Positions 10,991 through 25,899 of a stretch of DNA of 64,000 nucleotides are shown piece after piece. Each line of letters begins with the position of its first letter. Within the stretch, counting starts at the first letter, position 1. This DNA comes from Beroe forskalii (lineage: Eukaryota > Ctenophora > Nuda > Beroida > Beroidae): positions 124,001 through 188,000 of the forward strand of contig WFMF01000156.1 of NCBI GenBank assembly GCA_011033025.1, read 5' to 3'. The notes under the pieces were generated by a model, which searched no databases, was not told the DNA's origin, and was given only the letters and a program-made list of their open reading frames with translations. A program made the translations under genes and the position numbers.

Positions 10991-13900
10991 GCAAACGCAC
11001 ACACATAGCAGTGAGCGGAATCCATCTTACGTTTTCTATTTTTACACCCCAGCACACACGCACAGAGTACACAAGTATGTAGTAAAGATTAACACCAAGT
11101 TGATTGCTTCTCAGTCCTTTAATTTTCGGTTGGGCGACACGAAGTCCTTTATTTCCCTACTTCACCTCATTAATGTGATATCTTACAAAGTAGTGAAATG
11201 GTTGTGATATGTGTGTAAACAAGTTTACAGCAGCTAAGCTATCAGTAAAATATTTTTGCCGGGTATACGAGGAGCCACTTTGCTATCCAGGGAAACACTA
11301 TAATTACATGTAATTTTATTGGTGGTGAAGGATACACTTAGGTCTTGAGTTTTAACTCTTATATGTAAAGGTTGGGATATGTGGTCACGTGTGAGGCACC
11401 TGCCTACCATGCAGCCCTCCCATTGGCTCATCAGTCCGACACCAGCCTTGTCTATTGGCCCAAACATAAACAATACTTTTGAGGCGCGGATTACACTGTC
11501 TCTCGACATTTATATCTGATTAACATAAAGGCGGTTTGAGTAACAGATACCTACAATAATATTAAGACTATGGTTGCAAAACGAATCAAGCACCGGGCGA
11601 ATCCTGGTAAAAATGCGCATGTCCCTTTGTTCGTGTGCGTGACTTTGTGTGTGAGTGTGTGTACAGGTGTGTATGCGCATGTATGAATGTGTGTCACCTG
11701 CCTGTATCTCCGGTTCGGCGGTTCCGTTCCATCATGTTTCGGATAAAGGATGAAATTGAAATGTACAAGTGTATGAGATTAATGATTATGCGAAGCGAAA
11801 TTTCAGATCATCGCTATAACGCAAATTGTGCAAATTGAGTCGTTTGCACCTCTTTCAACATAAATTCCAATTCTGCCGGGCTGCAATCCACTCAGACCGA
11901 GTTCTGGCTCTAGTCAACGACATAAAGCGCTTTAACAGCACTTCAGCATAATATCCTGGTTTGATCTCAATATCAGACAGTCAAATATCAGTGACAATTG
12001 ACCACCATACCATTGAATAAATGTTGTGCAATTCGAAAAACTTGCAACTACCACATATCTGCATGGATGAGCCAACTAGGAATCAATAGTTCCTATGGTA
12101 GTAGAGTATATATTCTTCAGATGATCTTGTGAACTGTGAAGAATCTTGTCACAAGCGACAGTACACTTTAAAAGCAATTAACGAACATGACAAAATTACA
12201 CGCATTTATACAAGTACCATGACCTCGGCTTCGCCTCGCACCAGGCGTATATTGCACGTAGATCTGGCACCTTGGCGCCAATGGGAGCTTTCTCAACGTG
12301 TCACATTCTTACTCCGCGATGAGATAAAAATATCAAGTTAATAAGTACTTTATTCATTCTCCCCCGACTCAATGGCACAAGCACACATGTAAACACATGT
12401 TTACATTTGCACGGGCACCACCGAATCAAAAGAGAGAAAATAAAGTACAGTTCATTATGAGTTTAATAACAGTTTACTCGATTTGGCTCTCGAACGGCAA
12501 CGTTGAACCGGTGGTCGGTGGCCGTGGAATCTCCTAAAACCTCTCAAAGAAACGAAGTATAATATGAGTATTGCCACAAGCTCTCTGCTTACTCTAATCT
12601 CTATAGGGTATACAAGAAAACAATTGTATAGCTGATGAGGTGTTCCAATAGCCGTGGCCCGTGCAATCCTTGTACAAGTAACAAGAGCATTCTTTGCTGT
12701 CTGGACTTAGATTAATTGTACAATTATAATAATTGCAACACATCTCTGCAAAAAAGAACCGGACAATTGAAGAATTGAATTACTATTTTGCATAGGCGTA
12801 CAAATTAACTATTACAAATTGGACTGGCATGTGGATTTTCTCGGACTAACTGACACAAACGGAACGTGAATCCAGTTTTGTCGTGGCAAGGTATGTCAAG
12901 TGTGGTACTGCTGCTCTAATCAGTAGTCGCACTAAGCTTCCCCTCACGAACTTGGTACACTTATCAACCTGGGCTTCGCCTCTAACGAAATTAGTGCTAG
13001 CTAATTTCCAACCAGCTTCATCCTATGAGATTGGAGGACAGTTCCGCTATGGTCCGCTATATAAGCGCATAATATTCTAGAATGTTATCCGAATCATAAC
13101 CACTTAAGCATGATCATTAAAACCATTTTACAGCAAAATGAACCGGTACCATCAGTTATCAGCAAGGATTAGTGGGGATACTGTTATCGTTATGAGCCAT
13201 TAATTAAAAGATCAAACCGATCATTATTTTTCTACATGATGGAATGGTTGTTGGTTAGTAGGTGTTAAATTTAACATATTTATAACACAGTTATTGTACC
13301 TGCTACCAGCTACACACAATTATCTAAAATTAAACTTTCCAACGGAGTTTGTGTTCTAGTGCACCTGTTTTAATAGAGTAATGAGTACCGAAAAATATAA
13401 AACGTGCATTTTAAATTCAAAAGTTTTCGTGTAGCTTTTCATGTGTAGGTGGTGGCGAGGTTTACGATACGATATATCTTACACGTTTAACTTTACGACC
13501 TTACTCGTGACTCCTGTGTTATATACAGTAATTTTAATTCCTAACGAAACTTGTTAAACACAACATTTGAATCGGCAAAAGTGTCCCTGAAAAATAGAGA
13601 GAAATTTCTCTCAATACATACATAAAAAAAGTCGTAAGTATGGTCTCGGAGTATGTGGAAGTTAAAAAGAGAGTACTATGGTTATATTATGTAAGTTAAA
13701 TTTATCAGAATTCCAGGGTACCTTTGCTACCTGTCATTCAAAAAGTTGTAACTTGTAGATTTGCAACCATAGCATTCCATCATATCAAACAAAGTGAGCC
13801 TGAGGGCAAAGTCATTCATAAAAATAGTTATTCAACAGTAATTGTCAGCTATTATCTACTTATCTAGCAATATTCAATCATTTATGGCGCAGAGTTCAAG

Positions 13901-14899
13901 GTCCCAATTGCCAGTTCCGATTGATAGTCCCTATCGCAATCGGAAGATTTTTGACAGCATATTTGTTCATTGATCCGCAAACTTAGACTTTGAAGTTACT
14001 GCAGAGTTTATTTGCCAATCCTTTATCGTCTTAACAAAGAGGTTGTGACAGTTATGGCAAGCGTTTAATTCCTTTCCCCAATGAGATAACTCGAATAAGG
14101 CAATAAATGGACAAAATCAAAACTTTGTGGTGTGTTCTAGGCGCAAATTTGGATGCACGTGTGCCGGCGTGGGCGGGCCACTCTGATGGCAGCATTTTGT
14201 TTGTCAAGCAAATAAACTACCTTCGCTGCGGATGCATTAAATGAATCATGGCATTGCTTGATCTAGGCAACCAATGAGTGGACCGGGTTTAGTGAGGAAG
14301 TATAGCAGCAGGGAATGATCTTCCAGCACCATGACAACTTCCAGTACCATGTCGCCCTCTGTTGGGCTGTTATCATGGTTACCACAGTAGGTAACATACT
14401 GCCATGGATTGATCAGATATCAGCACTTCCCTACTGTGTTTTGTAGATAAAAATACAAAATTATCCGAGAACTATCAGAATTCCGATCATCCCCAGCCCT
14501 CTCAAGTCACAAAACGACCATTGGGAAGGAAAAATTATGCTTTTCACTGCCCAAAGGCCGGTTTACCCTTTAATTTTATCTGTGGCTGTGTAACAGTTTG
14601 GTGATGGGTCGTTAGTTTATCTATTTACCAATTTATCCATGACGACATACTTACATATTTTCTCGAAAGGCCTGCCAACGTGAGCCGTACGCGAGTATTT
14701 CCTCAAAGTAGGACAATATGCAGGGATCATTTCGGAGGGCTGTTTTCAATGAAATAAAATATAATACAATATTCATGTATTCGTGATATTATGTGTCATC
14801 ACTCTCTTTCAGTGCCCTCCTGACAGAAAAACAGGAGGAGGGTGTAATATCGCGATACTCCTTTACCATTTGTGGTGGAGAGATAAGGCACACATTACA
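10991..14899. other. Intergenic sequence, no supported genes
   Basis: Only frames under 100 codons are present and none has a recognisable domain. A GT-rich stretch lies at about 11640-11695. GGCTTCGCC-type mini-hairpins occur near 12228 and 12950. Nothing else was found. Confidence 0.45.
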
Positions 14900-15392
14900 C
14901 TATACTTCTCGGAAACATCATCATGTGATAGTATTTCAATTAAAATTATGCCACTCTTCCACTTTGTGATATATCCTAAATTGTCGTGAAACCTTAAAAA
15001 GTTCATTATTTTTACTTCAATAGGTACGTCTGGTAGCCTGATAAAAGTCAAGAGCCTAAAATTATAACAGATCTCTCCTCTCGAAGAAGATATAATGCGA
15101 TTTGAATAATCATGATCGGAAATTTGAAAAATAATACAAATGGCGTTCAGGAAATCGGCCAATGACTGGAAGGTTGGGAAATGAATGTGGCTTTTGGGGC
15201 TCTTGATTATATTTAGCTAGCTAGATACTTTTTTATATCATCAATCATTGAATACTCCAGCGCTTTCACAAATCAATTCTACAAAACTGTATCACATCAA
15301 CAGAGCTCAAAGTTGATGGTAACACACTCATATTCGTTATTACAACGTTCAACCTTCAACCTCCTAAGCAGTTTTTCAATTAGCTACTAGCT

Positions 15393-15449
15393 AGATTTTA
15401 AAAAGACTTGGGACTAGCTAATAGCTAGTCCCAAGTCTTTTTAAAATCT
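15393..15449. repeat. Perfect 27-bp inverted repeat with 3-nt loop
   Basis: The arm at 15393-15419 is the exact reverse complement of 15423-15449, separated by AAT. Each arm contains AAAAAGACTTGGGACTAGCT. This would extrude as a strong hairpin. The corresponding place in copy B falls in low-quality sequence (around 38745-38800), where it cannot be verified. Confidence 0.85.
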
Positions 15450-17399
15450 ATTTTAACTGTTTTTTCGAACATTCATGAAAAAGTCTTGAGTTCGGGCCTA
15501 TATTCAAAGGTTCTCTAAGACATGAGTGTTTAGACAGTTAATAACAGAGTAGTAGTAGTAGTAGTTGTAGGACTATGTTAAACATGCTTCCGTCTTTTCT
15601 TAGAACTTCAGAAAATATGTATCACTACTGTTTCGTCACTTTGACACGTTTCGGCTATATTTAGCTCAGCCAGTTGTACAAGCCGTCGGAAGAATTATAT
15701 CGATCTTTTTGACAAAATTATAATTATACGTTATCAACAGAGATAATTTAGAAAGCCTACACTCCCTAGTGTTCTATAATATATCGTGTATTATTCATTG
15801 GGTTTTACCGACGCCATACAAATAAGAAACGAAGGATGAGGAGGATCAAGATATCACGTAAATTCCTTTTTCCCTTTTTTAACTAATAGGAAGCTAATCA
15901 GGCAGCTAATTCAGTAATTAGGTGAAACATCCCAATGACCCACTGATATAAAAGGCATTGTTTCAGCATTGCGAAATGTATCAACTTACGGTATCAACAA
16001 TGGCCTTGGATGTGCGTCAGCAACAGCTTTTCTATGTGAAACGGGTGTTGATTTTGATTTCATAATTACCCTGTAATTTCACGCCACTCTCAGTGGGTCG
16101 AGTGTGTCGCCGGTAACCCCATGTTGCTGGCTATAACAGGTTTTGTAACTCCGTAAGGCAGCACACAATCACACATGTAGCTCAGTGTACCGCAGGTATA
16201 TCAGTATTATATATAGGCTGTGTATAACACCGCCAACAAAACTATACCTCTTGGTATCGTCAATTCACCGTTTTAAACCAATAGAATGATATCACAATCA
16301 GCCACTTCTTGTTCTAACGGATATATTTATTCGCTACTCAGCGACCTTTGGCTGTGTATATAGTCCATTGAACTACAGAAAGATATATTGTAGGTAAGCT
16401 AAAAAGCTGAATGTAATGTGAATCACTAGAACGGTTGGTCGGTTATTGTACAATGCAACCGATTGAGCAGAGGCTGAAGCAGAAGGTAAGTGCAGCAACA
16501 GATACACACTCACACTCACTCAGTACAAGATAATGGCAGCCAGGCCAGCCTTTGTTTCCAGCGCACATTCCACTATCCACAGTACAGAGATAACTTTGCA
16601 GCAAGACTTAGAGTGCCATTCGGAAAGAGTACATGAAAAGAACAACATTTTTCTCTTTTATTATTTATATCAAAATACTAATTTGAAGGAGAGAGACTCC
16701 CAGGCAGAGTCTTATAAGAAAGGTATTACTTTAGCCCGGCCTATGGAAGTATGGAAAAGGGGCCAAAAAATTCAGTCGAAACCGGATTTCTCGATGATTT
16801 TTGGTAGCTATGCTAATTAAGGGCCGAAGAGATGCGGGTCGAATTGCAAAGGACCGCAAATTGGAATCAAAATTGAAAACAAATCTTTCAATTGTTAGAG
16901 GTCAATAGAACAATTCACTACATCAGATTTGCAGTTTGGTGCCGGTCTCGCGCTGGTTTACTATTATTAAATTAGTTTTGCAAAATGTGTTGGATGTGAG
17001 TAAGCGATTCTCAAAATTTCATGGCATTTGTATTGACTTTTTCAATAACTGAGTTTTAAAAGTATCATACACGCAATTGTCAGCATTTATGACGAAAAAC
17101 ACGTTCTTTAATCTGGCCTTGCGTCCGGCATGAAACTCTAAAAGGCACAAAACTTTCGTTTATGGCGTGAGTCCAGTGGCAGTCGTAGCCGGTAGCAATT
17201 TGATGTGTTGGCCCTATTAAGCTATTAGAAAATGTTCACACTGACCATGATTAAATTACAAGGCTGCTCTTTGTCCCATGCTGAGATTAGAACATGTGAC
17301 TCAAATAATTCTTATTCAAGACACAGGCCACATCAAAAAACGCCATTTCCAAGAAATTGAGGACTAAAGACCACTTAACAATATCCAGCCATAAAATAT

Positions 17400-18583
17400 A
17401 CTACATCTACATGGTCACGCATTCAACACTATAATTCATCACACATTTCTACATTAGCCTCCCTTACACAACGGAACTGTGATTGGGTATACCATCATCT
17501 CGAATGAGGGAAAACTAAAAAGCCGAGAAATTCACAATTTCAGTTCTCAATGTAATTTTCGAGTTTAGTAAAAAAAACTTTACGGCGAAAACTATTAACT
17601 CTTATCACTATTATAGGAGAAAAGGTAAGAGTTGAAAATTTTCTTTCATTGTGAAAATCAGCGACAATTCTTTTATATCAAGATATTTGTAGTTTGCTGC
17701 GAGAATTTTACGGAAGGAGGAATTCGGTTTTATTCAAGTTAGAAAAGGGTTATAAGAAGGTAAAAATGCGGAAAATTTTGATTTCAATTTTCAATGAAAT
17801 TTTCGAGTTCGGTGAAAAGCTTTCGGCGGAAAACTAGACCAATATTTACTTGTTTACTCTTATCACTAATATAGGAGAAAAGTTGAAAATTTTGTTCCAT
17901 TGTGATAATTAGCGATAATTATTTCAATCAGCGATAATCATTTTATATCGAGATATTTGTAAATTTTGCAATATTTTTATACAATCACATAATTTGAGGT
18001 TGATGACGGAGTAGAATTCCAAATTATTCCCAATGTCAGTTTATCAAATCAGATTTATTTATTTAAATCAGCTTCTTTTATTTTGTCGCAGAGACTATAA
18101 TTATCATTAATCAGTAGAGATATAATTTGTTGTTTCGATGGTTTGCTGCGAGAATTCGACGGAAGGAGGAATTTGATTTCAATTTTCAATGAGCTTGGAT
18201 TCGAATTCATTGCCCATCTATTCTCCAAATCCAAACTTTATCTCTTTATGTTCTTAAACCATTAAAAGTACTTATTATTTACTGTGTCCTTGACGTTAAT
18301 TCTCAATCGTAAAAATTTTCTATTTTAAAAATCATTCTCAAAGCCTCATGTAAATACTTCGCAATCTCGTTACGTTGCACTGCCACCCCCAGTAACAAAA
18401 AATTGCATCAATGGGTAAGTGCGTGTTCGAAATCCACTTCAAACTTTGAAAAAGCAAATGGATCATATTTCAACTTCATAGACGTTTAAAACATTTGTTT
18501 TGTCATTAATTTCTATAATTTGTTCATATTTATGAAATTTTCGTTGTGATTTATCAATTAAGGCTGAGGGTCGGGCCTTCTAG
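17400..18583 (+). mobile_element. Decayed Helitron-related sequence, copy A
   Basis: This stretch contains diverged versions of sequence found inside the intact Helitron at 40566-41681: GGAGAAAAGGTAAGAGTTGA, a GGTTTGCTGCGA word, CCCATCTATTCTCC, and ACCCCCAGTAACAAAAAATT near 18390-18405. It ends GGGCCTTCTAG (CTAG at 18580-18583), resembling a Helitron CTRR terminus preceded by an AAGG...CCTT hairpin. Some words occur twice (near 17610 and 17875), so it is probably two overlapping or rearranged old copies. Confidence 0.55.
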
Positions 18584-20559
18584 AAACGGTTATATCTTGA
18601 ACAAATGATCGAATACTTAAATCTCGAAATACGACCGTAAGAACCGTTAAAAAGTGTCCCTAATCATTAATGTAGCAAATATATAGCATAAAATGAATCG
18701 TGCATTGTCAGCAAGAATTTCATTTAGAGCTATCATAGAAGGCCTGAGTAAGCAAATGAGGCTCGACAGTTTACTAAGCAAGCACTTTTATTAAGCACCT
18801 TTAAACACCTTTAAGCACCTTCCATTTTTCACTCCTGCTGACGACGGTAATGACATGATTTTTGAAAGCTTCTGATGAAAACTTCCTCGCATCAGTTAAA
18901 CCGTTTAAACTTCTACCTCTTGAGATTTACTAACGAATAAGAGGGTCGAATTGTTGATTTTCACGCGAAGCTTCAGCCGAGTCCGACAATTTGTGCCTAT
19001 AACACACGATCCATAGCTAGTTAATTGTATTTTGTGGGTACAATTGTACTTAATAGGCAGGCAAATAAGTTAGGTTTCGATCCTCTGCTCGTGCAACAAT
19101 TTTGTAATATCACTCAGCGTGACCTCGTGCGATGATTCAAATTATCACACTTGGCAGCGACTCGTGCAATGAGTTCTATCAACGCTTCAGAAGCTATTCT
19201 CAAAGCATATCATTTTATAATCATCAGACATAATTCGCTCAGACTGATGGGCCGATGAACAATTATTCTCTGTCTATTTTGTAAATTTTAACCAACACTA
19301 CTGTAAACCCACGTCTCGCAACCCCACTCAAATTAATTGCTATTTTCCTTTTTGCAACTGCATAACTATGTTTCAATTCGAGTTTTAAATCTATATACCC
19401 ATTGAACCTAAATTGAACCTTAATAAACCACTCGCCACTGAACAGTAGCTTTAAAGCAGTGAGTTATCAATAATTATCACACTCGAAATTAACCCACTTG
19501 CAGTTGCACTGGATGGAAATGAAGTTAATTACATGAATTCGTTCCACCAGAGTGTGTTGCAACCATGCCAGCTTTCAATATTTTCCATGACCCCCGCTCC
19601 GGCTATTGGTGGTGATCCTATTAAGCAAATAATATTATATTGAGTATAAGTGGGTATCAAGTAAAGTTTTACTCTGAGACACCTCAACCACTTTTAAAAC
19701 TAACGCTCAATATCACCACCGCCCATATCGAGCATAATCATTATAACATATAATATATTTCGTGGTCGCGCTCAACAAATGTAAGCAACCCACAACCGGT
19801 GTTTATACCATATTAGAGGCTGACAGAATATCTTTTGTGGGGTTTCAAGACAATGCCGCCACAAAGTAGAAAGCCTTTTCCAGTATAAAGAATATGAGGC
19901 ACTGAAATTCGGGGTCTGAGAATCGGGAAGCAACCACTGATCACAATATCATGTATAGATTACAGCTCACGGGATCATTTCAAGTTGAATTTTCATGATA
20001 AATATTTAATATGATACATGAGTTAGAAATTGTCTTCGTTAATATTTAACCATAATAACTTCCCCTATTTCTAATACACGATTCAAGTTTAATTCTACGT
20101 GTGAAATGATATTGGCGACCCATCAGCTTACCGACAGGTCCCTTTGACATTTGCAAACTTTGACAATCAGGGTGCAAGTTGACAGTCAACTCACAATCTG
20201 ATTGAGCGGTGGATCAATATAAATTGTAAATACAACAAATCAGAATGTCGGGATTCTATCACATAAGCTAATTATACACTGCCAAGTGTAGGGTGTTTTG
20301 AGGATTATCACACGAGCAGGAATGTAAATTGCCAAATGTAATTGCTAGTCCATTTTTAATTATCAATTTGAAAAATATTATAATATTTATATGAAACAAG
20401 AATTGCGCCTGCACCGACACAATTATTGTTGTTCCCGTAGACCGTATACAGGCGCTTAATTTCCCTCCCCCGCGGTGCTTGATGTAACCTTAGCATCATA
20501 ATAAGATAATACAAAACGCAGTCGTTATAAAGTAATAATGAAGTAATAAGAATATAAAT

Positions 20560-20720
20560 ATTGTTCCGATGCGCGTGCTGCGCGCGACCACCGAGAACAC
20601 GAATTGGCACGTGCCATATCTTCTAAAATTCGTGCGCGCGCGTTCGTTGTTGTACTCAGTTCGTTGTAGATTTCGCGCCATTTTGTTGAATTGCTTTACG
20701 TTTCGCATCGATTTTTGTCA
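20560..20720. promoter_or_regulatory. CpG-dense block in AT-rich surroundings, copy A
   Basis: A short CG-rich stretch (GCGCGTGCTGCGCGCGACC and GTGCGCGCGCGTTCGTTG) with a GGCACGTGCC palindrome containing an E-box stands out sharply from its surroundings. It is preserved in copy B. It could be a promoter or an internal transposon promoter, but no downstream gene was recognised. Confidence 0.3.
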
Positions 20721-22229
20721 CCGTTTATTCACGCGATGCATTTTCTTGAATGTTTATACTAATTTGATATCACTTTTTATCTGATTTTCAAATTTCGTGC
20801 TTTTGTTTTCTGTTTCAATGCTGTCTCTTGTTCCAAAAAGCAATAATCGTCTTTCACAGCGAATAGTATTTCTCAAACTTAGTCGAATCCAGCAGAAAGT
20901 CTAATAGTTATGCAGTTTGGTACTAAACCTAGTGCAAAACCGAAACCTTTTCCTTCAATCCACTGCCCAACTCACACCTAAGATTTTAACTTTTTAAGAC
21001 ACGAATTCTTCAACAGCCTAATTAAATTTAGAACTTATCATAATTTAGGAGTTCGAGCATGCGGCACGGATGGGCCAGATCAACCTATAAGATTTATACT
21101 TTTGACAACCGACAGCTCCATGAGTAAAGAAATTCGTTATTTTGAAGATTTATGTGATATGGGGACGGAGGGACGGAAGGACGGAGGGAGGGAGGACATT
21201 TTCACGACTGATATTATAAAAGGAGCAATCCGGCACTTTCCAGAAATTACAGTAGTTGTATTGTAAATCTGAACCTCATATACACATATCCTATTTCTCA
21301 CCTTCCAAAACCACGATCTCTGCCAACCCTCTCATTTGCCTTTTTGTATTCACAAAAAGGCCAATGGGGAGGGAAAAATACAATACAATATCACTTCACT
21401 TTGATAAGGTAAAGATTTGATTGATACATAGAAAGATAGAATGATGATTTTGGAGTTTTCTTAGATAAAGCATGTTCATCAGTACATCTATAGAACTTCT
21501 ATAATCTCCACCTTTGAATATATTCTTACGAGTTGTATTTATGATCGATGTAACAAGTGTGCTGAATTTATTAATTTACCATCAAGTTGGACTGACCATG
21601 ATTGGCTTACGAGAATAATGCTCAACGGCTAACGGAGGACCCTAGCCCAGCAGCTGATCAAATTCTGAGAAACTCTTCTTTTCCCTAAAAAGACTAGGAA
21701 GACCATCTGTCCCATGAGTAAATAAGTTAATTTTCCACTTTCTGGGAGAATCAAAGGAATATTAAACGGACGGCTGCAGAATGGAGAAACGGTCATCTTA
21801 CAATTTTCTGCGGTAAAAGCAATTCGAGATTTTTTGATAAAACTGAGTAGAAAATTGATTTTAAACCCGCTGTTTATAATCTAGTCTGGAAATATTAGAA
21901 TAGAAACTGCACAAACTAACTGCTACAGGTCTTCCATTTCGCAAGTCATTTCTAAACATCCGAAAGTATAAATCATTCTCAACCTCTTAGCTGTACGTAC
22001 GTAAACATTAGAACATTGATAGGTCGATATTAAATAATCAACTTGGTACTTGTAACCATCATCAATCAATCACGAACTAAATAACGTGTTACTTATCGTA
22101 AGTCCATTAGACACGATATTAACAATTTGTGCGTCCATTGTCAATTTTCCACATGTGTGGCTAACTACTGGCGCCCAATTTTTGCTTCATTCGCTGAGTA
22201 AGCATTGGAAAAGAATGTCGAAATGATAC

Positions 22230-23590
22230 TTGACTGACTTGACTGACTTGTTGACTGACTTGACTGACTCGACTGACTTGGACTGACTCGACTGACTTGG
22301 ACTGACTTGACCTTGACTCTTGGCAACCGACTTGACCGACTCGGACTGACTTGACTGACTTGACTGACTTGGACTGACTTGACTGACTTTGACTGACTTG
22401 ACTGACTTGACTGACTTGACTGACTTGACTGACTTGACTGACTTGACTGACCTGACTTGACTGACTTGACTGACTTGACTGACTTGACTGACTTGACTGA
22501 CTTGACTGACTTGACTGACTTGACCGGACTTGACTGACTTGACGACTTGACGACTTGACTGACTTGACTGACTTGACTGACTTGACTGACTTGACTGACT
22601 TGACTGACTTGACTGACGACTGACTTGACTGACCTTGGACTGGACTGACCTGGACTGATTTGGACTGACCTGACTGACCTGGACTTGACTTTGGACTGAC
22701 TTGACTCTGACTTGACTGACTTGACTGGACTTGACTGACCGCTGACTGAGACTTGACTGACTTGGACTGACTTGACTTCTTGACTGACTTGGACTGACTT
22801 GACTGACTTGACTGACTTGGACTGACTTGACTGACTTGACTGACTGACTTGACTGACTTGACTGACTTGACTGACTTGACTTCTTGACTGACTTGGACTG
22901 ACTTGGACTGACTCTGGACTGACTGACTGACTTGGACTGACTTGATCTTGGACTGACTTGACTGACTTGACTGACTTGACTGGACTTGGACTGACTTGAC
23001 TGAATCCTGGACTGACTTGACTGACCTGACCGACCTGACTTGACCGACTTGGACTGAATTTGACTGACTTGACTGACTTGAGCTGACTTGACTGACTTGG
23101 ACTGACTGACTTGACTGACTTGGACTGACTTGACTGACTTGGACTGACTGACCTGACTCGACCGACCGACCGACCTTGACCCGACTGCTTGACTGACTTG
23201 ACTGACTTGACTGGACTTGGACTGACTTGACTGACTGACTTGACTGACTTGACTGACTTGACTGACTTGACTTGACGACTTGACTGACTGACTTGGACTG
23301 ACTTGACTGACTGACTTGGACTGACTTGACTTGACTGACTTGACTGACTTGACTGACTTGACTGACTTGACTGACTTGACTGACTTGACTGACTTGACTG
23401 ACTTGACTGACTTGACTGACTTGACTGAATGACTGACTTGACTGACTTGACTGACTTGACTGACTTGACTGACTTGACTGACTTGACTGACTTGACTGAC
23501 TTGACTGACTTGACTGACTTGACTGACTTGACTGACTTGACTGACTTTACTGACTTTACTGACTTTACTGACTTGACTGACTTGACTGAC
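22230..23590. repeat. TTGACTGAC 9-bp satellite, copy A array
   Basis: About 150 units of the 9-mer TTGACTGAC, with many interruptions such as TTGGACTGAC, CCTGAC and missing bases in the middle and purer runs at the right end. Three consecutive TTTACTGAC variants lie near 23545-23570. All three minus-strand frames are free of stops, which creates a spurious 492-codon frame of Lys-Ser-Val/Gln-Ser repeats. One plus-strand frame (Leu-Thr-Asp) is also open. No codon-level constraint is visible: indels shift the frame freely. Confidence 0.95.
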
Positions 23591-25899
23591 TTAACCATGT
23601 TTGAAGGATTCAAGAACGAACCTAAGCCAGCATTATTCATCATTATGCAACCTTTCCTGGAACTATTGCATCACACAAACCACGGGAAGCCACGGGAGCG
23701 TGTAATTCTGCGTTGAATGAAAACAATGTGAACACACTGAATGGTGGCCGAAAGTGTGAGAACGAGGATACACAATGTACCTTTTGTCTTGAATGTCTCA
23801 TAAAATCTGATTAGTGCACGGAACACGTGTAAAAGATTTGATGAAACACGAAGTCAATACGAAATATTGTCCCACTGAATAACAGCATATGAATATAACC
23901 ATAAAATCCCATCAGGAAATTAAAAGCACCAGAAATTTATTAAGCCCTACCCGAGCCTACTTGTTAGAGGAAATCACCCTTAGGAAGCTCAGACACGCTA
24001 TGATAGTGTGGAATCGTTTAATTAGGCATAAAGTGATACAGATCACTGCACTCTTGCTATGTTTACCTAAAAATCTGGACTGCAAAGCACCGCTTATGGT
24101 TTTTATTTTGCAGGCCCTCAAGCCTGGTATCCATGTCTCTGATTTTTCAAATTTTGGTAATTCTCAGAATTGTAGGAAAAGGGAAGAAACAGAGTAGTTT
24201 CGTATGGGGACGGAAAAGGAAATCCAGCATCCTTGGGTGGGTCTATGGATTCTCCAAAAGTAAAACTTTAGCATCGCTGGTGGTAAAACTGTGATCACAG
24301 GAACATGACATTGTCAAATTTGCATAAAATAAGTATGCAACTGTACTGGGTAGAATAGGATCAAACACCTGTAATCACAATGGAGTAATTGACATGCAAT
24401 ATATTTTCTGGAGGCTTTTAGATGGCAAATCACCACAACCGTGGCATTTGGAACTTAACGTTACAATATTAGTTACTTATTTGATTTCAGTACGAATAGG
24501 ACTGTCCATTCAGATCGAATAACGATGTATTCACTGCATAAACCAATCAGCGACTATTGCGCCTCATTAAATAATAAAAATCATGACTATTAATTTGCAC
24601 GAAGATACCTTCAAATTTAAGTAGTCCATTGCATATATAAGTAAAACAATGTGAAGATATTGATGGTTTTAATGTCACGGGGTCATGCAGAAGGTGGAAT
24701 GCGTTATAATACACACTCCAATAGATAGATTTAGGGATTTTAGATGGTTTCTGCCACTCACTACTAATTGAATATATACGGAGCAGTGTAGAAAAGATTG
24801 ATAACATGAAATCAAGACGGAGCACGGCAGGATTCGAAATCAGGCACCTCCCACAGGTTGCCGCCACTGACTGCTAGTGGGCCTATGAATAGGGGAACTG
24901 ATGAAAATCCGCCTACTCCTCACAGGCAAATAAATAACGCTAGGGTTACTACAGCCTTCAGTAGACGCATGTTGAGGGTTCACCTCACTGGAAGCCATCG
25001 ACTTGCCACTGCTAGCTTACTTGGGCCAGGTGGCGGAGAATCGTTGCAAACAGGATTGTACATACGGCAGATCATACCACACTTGATAATTGTTTTACGG
25101 ACGTGGTGGAAACTTTAAATAAAGGCTCAACACCGCTATGGTTTTTACACAAACCAAGTCCTCAATTTCAGCAACACCACGAATTTTTAATACAAAGTTG
25201 AGACTTTCGAAGAAAGCTGGGGTAAAGAAACATCTATACCTAATATACCAGGATATCGGAAAAGGATAATAAAAAAATTGTTTGGGTACGCAGCCACTCC
25301 AGTCCAAAAAATTATACGATTAAAACTATTGATATGAGTTTAAACGCAGCCTGTCCAGGCGTTGTGCTTTGGTTACTAAATTAAGTAGAACTTAACATTC
25401 ATCAACCACTGCATTTTGAATCTCCTGACCTTCAGTTAACTAATTCAGCGTGAGTGGACGCGTAAAGAAATAATTTCTATATTTTGAAGAGGCTTTTTCA
25501 GATCGTGAACGCAATAATTTTAGTTTCTTCCGACTATTTGATGATTGAAATCGTCATCTTTAACTTTAAAAACGAGTCCACTACTTTAATAATGCCGTTA
25601 GAAACACGTAGTCGCACTTATTATGGTTTGGAGTGACAACATCGCGATTGTGAATACCGGTCGCGAATGAAGTAGAACGGTGTACCTGTGTAATAACATT
25701 ATGCGTCACCAAGATATTTCTTGGTAATAAACACACCGCCACGGACAGGCTGCGATTTAAACTCATTTTTTAATCGTATAATTTTAGGTACTGGGTGGTT
25801 AAAACCCAAACAATTTTCAATTGTTTTGGGCTATGATCACTCTTTTTTGGCAAACTTACGACTCCAGTTCAAGTTGTGATAATTGCTATGCCAAGAACT

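Noticed and set aside
20356..20784. Frames of 70-84 codons conserved in both copies (also at 46113-46625)
   Set aside because: Identity between recent duplicates is not evidence of selection. The frames overlap on both strands and have no recognisable domain.
22165..23643. 492-codon minus-strand frame rich in Lys-Ser-Val and Gln-Ser
   Set aside because: It is the TTGACTGAC satellite read in frames that lack stop codons. Frame changes with every indel and there is no unique sequence with coding character.
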